From positions 92,956 through 156,955 of the forward strand of contig ML976777.1 in the NCBI GenBank assembly GCA_010015655.1: DNA of 64,000 nucleotides, written 5' to 3'. The position numbers and the translations under genes were made by a program. The notes under the pieces are model-generated. The model did no database searches. It worked only from the letters and a program-made list of their open reading frames with translations, and was not told the origin of the DNA. Shown here one piece after another: positions 55,304-64,000 of the stretch (its first letter is position 1; every line of letters begins with the position of its first letter). The DNA is from Bimuria novae-zelandiae CBS 107.79. Its lineage: Eukaryota; Ascomycota; Dothideomycetes; Pleosporales; Didymosphaeriaceae.

Positions 55304-56987
55304 TTACGGCGCACGTCGCCGCAAGATAACATTTAGAGGTCGTTTGTCCTGCACCCGAGTTAACGAAAAGTTCGAACAAAGTATCGAACCCCACTTACCC
55401 AAAGGATATACGTATTTTGCTGGCCCCAGTCCCACCGATCCCCGTCATCTGCTAAGCTCACATCGAATGCGTACAGAAGTCTCGCCAAAGTGAGACGCAG
55501 CTCCGCCCAAGCGAGCTTCTTGCCAATGCAGGTATGTCTCCCAGTCAAAAAAGGCTGCGATGAGGCTAGGTTATCCGTTGAATCTGAATCGAGGAAACGC
55601 TCTGGAAGGAACGTGTTCGGGAGGTGGAAATTATGGTTTTGGCGATTGGAAGAGAACTGATTGTACGCTACGTAGATCTACGAGAGATGTCAGAGCGACT
55701 CTGTCGCCGCGTTCAGGCAAACTTACTCCTCCTGGCACCCACTGGCCACAGACTGTTGCACCTCCTTTCGGCACGATTCTTGGAACTGCAATGACTGCGG
55801 GTGGAGCGATTCGCAAGCTCTCGTTGATGACTGCGTTTAGATAGGGAAGCTTACCGACCGAAGCAACTTTGATGTCGATCTCCGACTCAAATGTGGATCG
55901 AACCTCTTCAGTAACTCGATGCAACGCACCGCGGTTCTGCGCTAAGTAACGGACGATGGCGGTCAAAGCACTTGAAGTTGTCTCGGCGCCAGCAAATATG
56001 AGAATGGACATGTTAAGCGCCCATTCTGATTCAGAGAGGGCGTCCTTTGCATTGTCGTATTTTTTGGCAGGGCTGACCCAGTCCGGACGATTCACGCCCA
56101 TTGCGAGCCTTTTCTTCGCGTAAGCCGCACTCATCGCGCGGTGATCGAGTTGCCGCTGCAGGATATGCTTAGGTATGACATAGCGAAGAAGTTTGTCGAC
56201 CGGGGAGTACAGGTTGACCGAAGCCACAAGGGATAGACCTTTACCAAAGTCTTGTGCAATCTCTACCCAAGGATGCGGTTTCCCTGCGTTCAAAGACCCA
56301 AAGGATTCCCCAAACGAGAGATCGGCGGAAATGTCGAACATGAGGAAGACAAACCATTGCATCAGGTCAATGGGTTGCTTGCTCCAATGTCGTCCAGAAG
56401 TGCGCTCTTTTAGCTGGTTGATGAACAGGTCAACATAGCTCTCAATCGCGGGCGATTGGTCTCTCAGGCTCTTATCAGAGAATGAATTCGCGAAAGCTCG
56501 TCGTTGTCTGGCATGCGCTTCTTCGTCATATCCCATAAGAGAATGCGGTTCATCCGGTGACATCTTCTTAAACCAAGTGCGGTTGCGCTCGAACGGCAGA
56601 TGGCCCGGACGATTGTGGTAAATGTCTTGATGCGCAGCAGCATCGGCATAGGACAATTCATTGGGTGCAATACGAACAATAGGCCCATATTTGTCGTGGA
56701 AATCTTTGAGTCGTAGATGGATGTCACCACTGTGGATGGCAACGACGTAGGGGAAGCGGAAAGCTTTCCAAAGCAGTGGCCCTGGATACTGTCGAAGAGG
56801 GTGCGCGAAGGCATTGTACAAGCCAAATAGTACCACAAGCTAGTACCGTTAGGTCTGCCTCTATCTCAAAGGTTTTGCTTACTGCAGTCAGAGCCACCAC
56901 GCCCATTCCTGCGACAAGTACTCCATGCGCTACAAAATTCTGGTGCGAAGACCCGAACGAATTGCTGCTCACGGTAGATGTGCTCAT
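55304..56987 (-). CDS. Cytochrome P450 monooxygenase, four exons
   Basis: Exons are 56883-56987, 55727-56839, 55399-55677 and 55304-55348, and all phases fit, giving 513 residues. Introns are 43-50 nt (GTAAGC with CTAAC; GTAAGT; GTAAGT). The N-terminal anchor is followed by LFGLYNAFAHPLRQYPGP. The I-helix AGAETT lies at about 318-323, K-helix ESLR at 375-378, FLPERF at about 429-434 and heme loop FLTGRHTCIG with Cys about 456. It looks intact. One oddity: the residue two before the heme Cys, normally Arg, is His, with Arg one place earlier. It is a microsomal monooxygenase needing a reductase; the C-terminal AWAELRLTLARLLYAFDV style fits secondary-metabolism P450s. It is head-to-tail with the disrupted ubiquitin-like gene, whose ATG lies 336 bp downstream. 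No biosynthetic core enzyme is visible nearby. Confidence 0.88.
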
Positions 56988-59285
56988 ATTTGCAGTATCT
57001 GCCGTACAATTACAATGGACGAAGCATTAATGACATGTATCACGTTAAAGCATGGTGGAGGCTGATGACAATCTGAGTCCAGCTTGAGGGTGGTTGCTCT
57101 TGCCCCGCGTGAAGTTTGCTGATGATGAAATTAGCGTGAACTGCAGTGGCGAACACGAACGTCCACGTTGCCCAAGCGCTCTCCTCGTCAGCCACACTGC
57201 CATACTTGATGTTTCTCAGGTATACAGGTACATCGCTGCGCCGACCTGTCAGATGGCTGGCCACGTTTGAGGGGCGCTGACAGCGGCGACGAGTACTGTT
57301 GGCTTTGGACCGAAACCACCGAGAACACAGCACACGCCCATCTGAGGCCCGCGGTCTGGTCGTGAACGAGCAGAGTTTGTGCCCTGCTGTTTGGGCTGCA
57401 TCTGTGTCGTCAACAGCTGCAATACGGCATGGCTAGGAGGTTGATGTGAGACAGTTTGAGGTCTGCCCAACGTGGCGCAAAGGTACATTTCGTATCTACA
57501 GCTCGTCATTGTTTCGAAGCAGCAATGGCGCAGGATTTTACCGGAAACGGGCAGATGTACGTGCATGGAGCTACCTCTAGGCTCTGTCCCAGACTAGGAT
57601 CGGCCTTGAAAAAATGTTGGTGATGGTTTTTTGACTCTGGTACCTGTCTCAGATTCTGCAGGTGTGGCGCTGAAACCCCTCGCTTGACCTGTGTGACACA
57701 AGCTTAAGTACTCCTCGACCACTTCTGGTTTCGAAACAATCCGCACGCACGCTCACGATATCAAAACGAAACTTCAAATGCAGTCCGAGAATGTTCATCC
57801 CGCTGACAGGATTGTGTTGCGTATGTGCCACTACCGAGGCGTTTTCGATATCCGCCAACTTCCCCCAACAAGGAAAGTGATAGCGCTTGGCTCAGGCAAT
57901 TCTTGCAGGCCGCTAAAGAAACTAATACTTCCTTCTTCGGCCTTCCTCTTGTGGAAAATAGCTCCCGGAAGAGCACGTCCGTCCTAACATTAGAGCTTCG
58001 GCCACAGACACGATGAACGTGACAGTCGGCATCTCGGGTCTTGCTCTTTCCACTCTTTGATGTCGATATCAGTCAAGAGATCTTATCGGTATCAATCCTA
58101 CAGAATCCAGGTTTTCCGTTAAGTAAGGCAGAACTCATCCAACGAGTGCTGCAACCGAGGGCGTTCTCACTGGCTGAAAGGGCGCAAAGGATGCCAACCG
58201 ACCTGCCGTTACTATCGAATATGCGAGGCTAATTAGCTAACATTTTCGCTGAAAGCGGGGCATTTGCCGTAGCGCCAAATCCATAATCAGGCCATTTGCT
58301 GGCTATCTCGGATCCTTCGCCAGCAAATTTGCCATCACTGGCGTCAGGTGCATATGCAGTGCACGGCCTTCCAAAACCCACAAGCGGGTGAACGATGGCC
58401 CTCTTCGGGGTCTCTTTTTCACTCTCAATACTTTACCCCCAACGACAACTGTTTTAGGTTTTGACTCCGTGATGAGGTCCATGATGAAACTCGTGAATGC
58501 AATAGACAGCTGCCATGTAGCCTGCAGGGTGAGAAACATTCCTCCCGTTCGAAGGAATCTCATGATGAGGTTTGGGCAGGCTGTTGTTAGCATTTCGCGC
58601 GAATGAAGCCTTACCACGAATACTGCAGACATACGGCTCAGGGCGCCCTCTGGTAGAGCACTGGCGCTTTCATCGCGTCCCCATCTCATCCTTACCTCCG
58701 ATCCTGTTGGTCGAGCCTATCAATGGAGTCTTCGGGTACAAGCACTTCCCGCCATGGCCCCTTCTGGGCAATAGCGCTACGGCATCGGCTAGCCCCCGTA
58801 ATTCTAATTCTATCCCATGTCTCACCAGTCTAGCCGTGCAAGTCGCTTCAAGGATGGTGGTCGCGACCTGCATCTCCAGTATGCATGTACGGCGCGTGAA
58901 CAAGGATGTTTGGTCTACTCCGTGGCCGCCTACCTACATAACGGGAAACGCTGCAGAACACCACGAGAGGTTATAAAGAAGGTCGCTCTCGACATCCACA
59001 AAAGCTCCCACCAGACATTAGCCTTTCAGCTGCTCACGGTTTGGGATCGACCGCGCCAAACATTGAGCTATCTTCAAATCTCTTGTTCCGTTCTTACATC
59101 GGATCCGTCATCACCCTTTTCGCTCACGTCAACGAGTATTCCTGCAACGTCTTAGTCGTGAGAGAGGGTCTAAGCCTCGTCATCAACACCGGATATAGGA
59201 CCACCGAGAATACTCCCATCACGACTACAAGAGATAAATACCTGTCTACGTCTTCGACAGCCCGACATCAACGAAGACCATCACA
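56988..59285. other. Intergenic, 2.3 kb; only doubtful open frames
   Basis: The minus strand at 57040-57333 is open and reads SVADEESAWATWTFVFATAV plus HANFIISKLHAGQEQPPS, which looks protein-like, but I cannot place it in a family or give it a start. A 128-codon minus frame at 58303-58689 is equally unassigned. They may be relics of a neighbouring gene. No TE or RNA recognised. Confidence 0.4.
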
Positions 59286-60053
59286 ATGTTGTTTCCGACC
59301 TTCTCAACCGCCCTCATGGCTGTAGCTGCGTTTACATCGACCGCGGATGCAAGGCCGCAGCCTCCGCAGCCTAACGGTCTTAGCAATCTTGCCAAAAAGA
59401 TGCCAGCAAACACTCTCCCAGCACCCACTGGTCTCGAGCTCAAATACGTTGTGCTTGGTGTCGGCACACAGAACTATACCTGCCTGACCGAAGACCAAAA
59501 TGCTCCGACTGGTACAACTGGAGCAACTGGTACGTCTCCAAGCTTTGTTTATGTCCATGCAAATGCTAATCAAGCTGCAGCTAAACTTTACGATATCGGA
59601 ACGCGACTGAACGCCGACACTCTTGCGCAATGGAAGATTCCCGCTATCTCCGGTCTCGCTCTTTCTCTCTCAGCTTTCGGTACATGGCAGCTGGACATGT
59701 ACTTGAAAGCCGAAGGGTACAGCCAATGGCTAGGAAACCACTACTTCACTGAGAAGATTCCAACATTCTCTCTCTACAAGACCAAGACGACACCTCACCC
59801 GCTGGCAATGGTAAAGAAGGTCGAGAATGGTGTCATGGACGCACCCAAAACTTCGTGCCCGGGCACGACAGGCGAAGGCGCAGTAAAGTGGCTCTACTTG
59901 CCCGACAACGACGGCATGTCGAAAGGAGGTGTCAACACAGTCTACCGCCTAGAGACTGCGGGCGGCAGCCCTCCGGCGACCTGCAACGGCCAGAAGAAGA
60001 CATTTGAGGTTCCTTACGCCGCACAGTACTGGGTTTACGGACCAAAGGCGTAA
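59286..60053 (+). CDS. Secreted DUF3455 protein
   Basis: 255 residues, single exon. The signal peptide is about residues 1-22 (MLFPTFSTALMAVAAFTSTADA). The body matches the DUF3455 pattern: an early GLELKYVVLGVGTQNYTC block, a middle with LGNHYFTEK and PTFSL, then VKWLYLPDN, GVNTVYRLETAGG and a C-terminal PYAAQYWVYGP. Fungal members are secreted and are often mislabelled malate dehydrogenase; no catalytic role is established. Two cysteine pairs could form disulfides. A CT-rich leader precedes the ATG. Confidence 0.88.
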   Translation: MLFPTFSTALMAVAAFTSTADARPQPPQPNGLSNLAKKMPANTLPAPTGLELKYVVLGVGTQNYTCLTEDQNAPTGTTGATGTSPSFVYVHANANQAAAKLYDIGTRLNADTLAQWKIPAISGLALSLSAFGTWQLDMYLKAEGYSQWLGNHYFTEKIPTFSLYKTKTTPHPLAMVKKVENGVMDAPKTSCPGTTGEGAVKWLYLPDNDGMSKGGVNTVYRLETAGGSPPATCNGQKKTFEVPYAAQYWVYGPKA

Positions 60054-62885
60054 GCGCTGGCCTTCAATTGCCTGCGTTTCGAACATATCGCGACGCCTGT
60101 ACTCGCGCCCACTTTCGCTCCTAACCGCTTCGCATCTTTGTCCGGTCCAGTCCGCTGTTTTTGCATTACGATACCCTGTATTTATTCTTTTTCTTACTCT
60201 CGCTCGGGACCACTTTGTTTCCTTTTCTCCTTAAGCTTGGTCCGCTCCGCATACGAGCGCGGGCGTTGAGAACCTCAATGGGTGGCTGTTTCACTTCGCG
60301 ATTTGGGAATCCAAAATAGACTACATACCCTAATACTCGATAGCCAAAACATCAAAACTTCAGAACATTTCACTCGCGTTCCAATTCATGATTACCTGCA
60401 GCAAATCTCTGACTAAGGTTTTGCATGCGAACGACTACTTTCTTCGTGCGCGGCACAGCCCGTGGCATGCCCAACCCAGCCTGTCTACCGCCTCTCTGCA
60501 TCAACGCATCAGCCATCGCAAGCACCAACATCAGCAAAAGCCGCGTGTGAAAGTTCGCGTGCCACAGCATAGCAGCACGACACTCATCGTCGCACATGCC
60601 GCCTCGCCTTTTCATCCAGCCACTCCCGCCACTGCTCTACCCACCACGCACGCGACACGCCAACCAGCCACCGGTTCGCATATCAAGCGTAACCGTTCTA
60701 TTCACCCGCTCCAGGGCCGCCGGATCTCTGCGAATCGCAACCCCTCCGGGTGGAAAGGCATCCATGCCAGCAGCATTGCGTAAACCGCAAGCGCTCAACA
60801 CTCGTTCGCCGCACTAGGTACCAAGGACGGCCACACCCGGTGCAACCGTTTTCTGGAATCCGTTCATCTTGCTGTTGAGGGGCATGATTGGGCGCGCACG
60901 AGCATGGGCGGAAATACGGCGTTGAGACGAAGAGGCGGTATTGGTGGGTGGTTGGTGGGCGGGTAATCCACTTGGCGGGGCGCTCCTCGACGAGGCCGGG
61001 TGTGGCGGGCGAGATTTCGCGAGATGCATATCGACGGGGATTGCGATATTGAGAACTATTACGAATCTGGGGGACACGAAGATGCAGTCTGTTCCGGGCG
61101 CGTAGATCCATTTGCGGGGGCCGTGACCGCGAGGGAGGGTCGCTGGAGCCTGGAGGTCATCCGCTCACCTCAAGCATGACTGAGGGCATTTGCAATGTAA
61201 GGAATTTTTACGGCGCCGCAATACGATGTGGACATGCAACTAAGGATCCCCGGACATCATACTAGGCTTCCATATTTAGAGCGTCGATGGTGTGGAGCCG
61301 TGCCGTGCTGGTGTCAGCGGTTATAATGCTTGGCTGAAGGATCCGCGATGCGGGTGGATTCCACAAGCTTGGTCGGCGGTCATGCTCTAGTGACCTTCGC
61401 CGATCCTACAATGATGTTGGTGAAGAAAGAAAATCGACTCCTTTGCTTGCGACAGTTTTGTGAGGTCTCTCTCTCGTTCTGCTTGTCGTTTGGAGGAGGG
61501 CACGGTTCGCAAAGAGGCGGCCGCTGGCGAGAAAATTCGCCTCAGCGCTCGGGTTCGGACATGTTTCCTCGCAATATTCGGGGCGCTTTCCACGCGAAGA
61601 CGCGAACTATCCCGCATTATAGCCGATATTATATCTCTGATGATAAGGATTCTATTGTATGTCCGATGCGGCATCGTTTTCGGTTCTTGTCAGCAGAGAG
61701 CGTGGCAGTCTCATCCCTCGGGACCGGCAACTTGTTATTGGGCCTCACACGGGCACGTCAAGAATAGTATTGACTAAAAAATTCGCAATAAGCTCCCGTG
61801 GAATCGGCAGCATAAGGATTGAGCAGTTCGCCGGCACTTGAATTAACCAACCTTCGCTGGTCGTTTATATTACTCTCTCGGTCACCTGACGCTATCTAAC
61901 TTTTAGCAAGCTATACCAGTCCGACGACATATCAACTTTTGTACGAACTTATTGAACACGTAACAATAGCCTAAGAATCTTGGAGTCTGCAAAAAGGGCT
62001 AGACGTTCGGAATGTACATTTCCATGCGGGTTTTCGGATCTATGGACGGTTCAGTTCAGGTATTTCTTCCCATTCCTAATTCCGACTAAGTTCAAAGAGA
62101 CACTTGTGAGACTGGAGCAGCTTTTGATTCTCAGTATACCTATTAGCTTCGTGATTCGCCCGTCGCGATGGCCCTCTGCGGAGCTTGAGGCTAGCCACTT
62201 TCGCGCCAACTACGCCTCTTCAGCCTCACAAAGGTTTATGTTTCACCCACGTTCATAATTGAGATCTACACTGCACCGAAAATTGTGGCAGTGCGCGAAT
62301 TTCCACTGCTTTATCTCAATTGGTAAGTTTGACATCGACGCTCGACCTTCGCTCACATACACTTCAATGTAATGCTTGAAGAGCCCCAGGTGTTGAAGTC
62401 CAAGAGGTGACTTAGGTCAAATGAGGCTGAACCTAGCTCTGGCCAAGCCTTCGCAGCCTATGAAACACAAAAAGTCGTCCGTGCCGCATAGCTGGACCAA
62501 TGAAGCCCACCGAGAAACATGATTATGCTCCCGTCTCATTGATCTTCGCATGAACAAGCAAATCAAGCTGGGAGTATGAGGCTTGGTTCAATTAGACGTC
62601 CTCACACTCAACCACAGGTCTCATCCAATCTAAGACTGCAAAGAGGGTAAAGACTATGCCGCATGGACATGATTAGTGTTTCCTTGCCAGCCAGAGTGGC
62701 ACAGTTTCGACAGAGCTGACAGCGAAGAAGGGGCGCAGAAGCTTTACATATGTAAAAAGAAAGTGCCTATTAGGAGGTTCATTCTGTACAACTGCCCACT
62801 GTTCGACACGGTCGATACCAGATCTGTTTTACTCTTTCAACCTCAATTTTGAGTATTCGATTTTTACGAACATTGAAAGTTCAGC
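60054..62885. other. Intergenic, 2.8 kb, no convincing gene
   Basis: Open frames at 60388-60817 (+), 60698-61111 (-), 60814-61077 (-) and 61330-61777 (+) overlap one another, lack domains and differ in codon use from real genes here. The minus frame at 60814-61077 (ending NSKMNGFQKTVAPGVAVLGT) is the least unlikely. No TE structure found. Confidence 0.45.
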
Positions 62886-63527
62886 ATGCATTCCACTATC
62901 ATCATCGCCCTCCTCTCCATCGCCCTACCCTCCGTTCATGCGCTCTTAGGCCTGAGCCCATTCCAGCGCCGCGACCTTTGCAGCGACAATGGCTACGAAG
63001 CCTGCGATGACGATTGCATGGTATCTGGCTCGGTCTGCTGCAACACAGGCGACGCAACATACTGTCCCGCAGGTTTTGTCTGTTTCAACGATGGTTGTTG
63101 CCCCGAAGGCGAGCAGTGCACGGGAAACGCTGGCGGCACCCAGTGGGTTTCTTTGGATATCCCGGAGAGCACGCGTACCGTGCGAATAACGACCACGCGG
63201 CCCGCGCCCACGACCGAGCAGGATATATCCTCGACGAAGGGACCGAACACGAGCATGCTGGTCGAGCAGGATCCGTCGACGCCTAAGGACTCATCGGTTG
63301 CGCAGGCAACGACGAGCGCTGCGTCCACGGAGGTTGCCACGTCTGAGACTACAGTTACGCGCGCAACGACCGCACAGAATACGAGCAGTGAAACGAGCAG
63401 TGAGACTGGCAGCGGTGCAGCGACGGGATCGACGCCGGAGCATACTGGGGGAGCACCTGGGCTTGGATATGCAGCCGGGTTTCTTGGATTAGCTTTTGTT
63501 GCTGGACAATTGGTGCTCGCGTTGTAG
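62886..63527 (+). CDS. Small cysteine-rich, probably GPI-anchored surface protein
   Basis: 213 residues, single exon. Signal peptide is about residues 1-19 (MHSTIIIALLSIALPSVHA). A compact cysteine-rich domain follows (about residues 32-80; ten cysteines between DLCSDNG and EQCTGN, with CCNTGDATYCPAGFVC). Then comes a long Ser/Thr-rich stalk suited to O-glycosylation and a C-terminal hydrophobic tail (GLGYAAGFLGLAFVAGQLVL) with no cytosolic residues after it. This is the classic layout of a fungal GPI-anchored wall or plasma-membrane protein. The role is unknown; effector-like or adhesin-like is only a possibility. Confidence 0.85.
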   Translation: MHSTIIIALLSIALPSVHALLGLSPFQRRDLCSDNGYEACDDDCMVSGSVCCNTGDATYCPAGFVCFNDGCCPEGEQCTGNAGGTQWVSLDIPESTRTVRITTTRPAPTTEQDISSTKGPNTSMLVEQDPSTPKDSSVAQATTSAASTEVATSETTVTRATTAQNTSSETSSETGSGAATGSTPEHTGGAPGLGYAAGFLGLAFVAGQLVLAL

Positions 63528-64000
63528 GATGACTTGAGGGGTTTGAGGCCCACTACGGATAGATAGTATCGGTCTTCAAAGGCAAATCAGAGCGCGTTGC
63601 CCTAGGATAAGCTATACAAAAAACGAATCTTTGAGACGAACGTAGCTTATCATGACATGATATATATATATATATCTACCACACAAAAATTGAATGTATC
63701 GAGATGCAAAAAAATTGTATAAACTGAGAACCCCCTAGAAACCCCGCTCTTGCAGAGCTTTTTGAGCATTTAATTTATTACACGTCTGCGAGACGGGGTA
63801 CGGACCGAACTCGACACCTAAGCCAGACACTTCCACTAACTTGCCTCCTAACAAGTTAAACCAGAAGGCCGAATGATTCGATGGAAGTCAGTCAAAAATT
63901 AATATCCCCCGCAGGGCCTGAATCTGCCGTACACGGGCCACATGTAAGTGGCCAATCGGATGAACCCTCCGACTCTGCATGAAAACCAAATAATATGAGC
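63528..64000. other. Window end: AT-repeat and possible tRNA-like relic
   Basis: A short (TA)n run lies near 63660-63675. On the minus strand GAGTTCGGTCC (63802-63812) resembles a pol III B box, with TGGTTTAACTTG-type sequence upstream (near 63850-63865). The arms do not pair as a tRNA, so at most this is a tRNA-derived relic. Confidence 0.3.

Noticed and set aside
57040..57566. Gene for a membrane protein next to the P450
   Set aside because: Protein-like text on the minus strand, but no start, no consistent exon chain and no family I can name.

Overview
The window looks like nuclear DNA of a filamentous ascomycete, probably a Dothideomycete. Genes have short introns (45-80 nt, GT..AG, CTAAC-like branch sites), and several families are typical of filamentous fungi: DUF3455 secreted protein, Spc98/GCP3, PRELI/MSF1, several cytochrome P450s and a fungal ubiquitin-like-domain protein. 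Two blocks (about 20.3-23.2 kb and 36.7-53.98 kb) are strongly AT/TA-rich. In them transposases and a Gypsy polyprotein can be read only through dense stop codons, which is the signature of repeat-induced point mutation (RIP). The species cannot be named from the sequence alone.

Layout. 1-6974: 3' part of a very large acidic, repeat-rich protein gene (+), with an assembly gap inside its repeats. 8.8-10.4 kb: a decayed P450. 11.3-12.8 kb: an FAD-dependent oxidoreductase interrupted by one in-frame TAG. 13.5-16.8 kb (-): a glycine-zipper protein, a small mitochondrial-looking conserved protein and a small three-exon membrane protein. 17.4-20.2 kb (-): gamma-tubulin complex subunit Spc98/GCP3. 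Its start codon lies only about 75 bp from a RIP-degraded pogo/Fot1-type transposon (20282-23288), and a solo LTR has landed in that transposon's right terminal repeat. 23.7-25.6 kb (+): a five-exon BTB-like gene. 27.6-28.8 kb (+): a 2-oxoglutarate/Fe(II) dioxygenase followed by a 111-bp tandem repeat. 29.8-30.4 kb: a broken unknown gene. 31.3-34.2 kb: a divergent pair, PRELI/MSF1-like protein (-) and cytosolic tryptophanyl-tRNA synthetase (+).

The centrepiece is 36.1-55.0 kb. A minus-strand gene for a fungal ubiquitin-like-domain protein is split. Its 5' half lies at 53990-54968 and its 3' half at 36133-36655. Between them is a 17.3-kb nest of elements whose outer shell is a hAT transposon with an 8-bp target duplication. 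The hAT was entered by a Gypsy LTR retrotransposon (5-bp duplication AAAGA) and by a solo LTR (AGCAT). The Gypsy element was in turn entered by a Fot1-like element, by two copies of another pogo-like element (all with TA duplications) and by a second solo LTR (GGGAA). Subtracting the insertions leaves a hAT of about 3.17 kb and a Gypsy element of about 7.49 kb, both ordinary sizes, so the reconstruction is self-consistent. The same gene also carries a 56-bp hairpin insertion and point nonsense changes.

55.3-57.0 kb (-): an apparently intact four-exon P450 beside the broken gene. 59.3-60.1 kb (+): a secreted DUF3455 protein. 62.9-63.5 kb (+): a small cysteine-rich, probably GPI-anchored surface protein. 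Short degenerate repeats (SINE- or MITE-like) are scattered through the intergenic DNA. The genes do not form one pathway: housekeeping genes (Spc98, WRS1, PRELI) sit among decaying accessory genes next to TE-rich islands.
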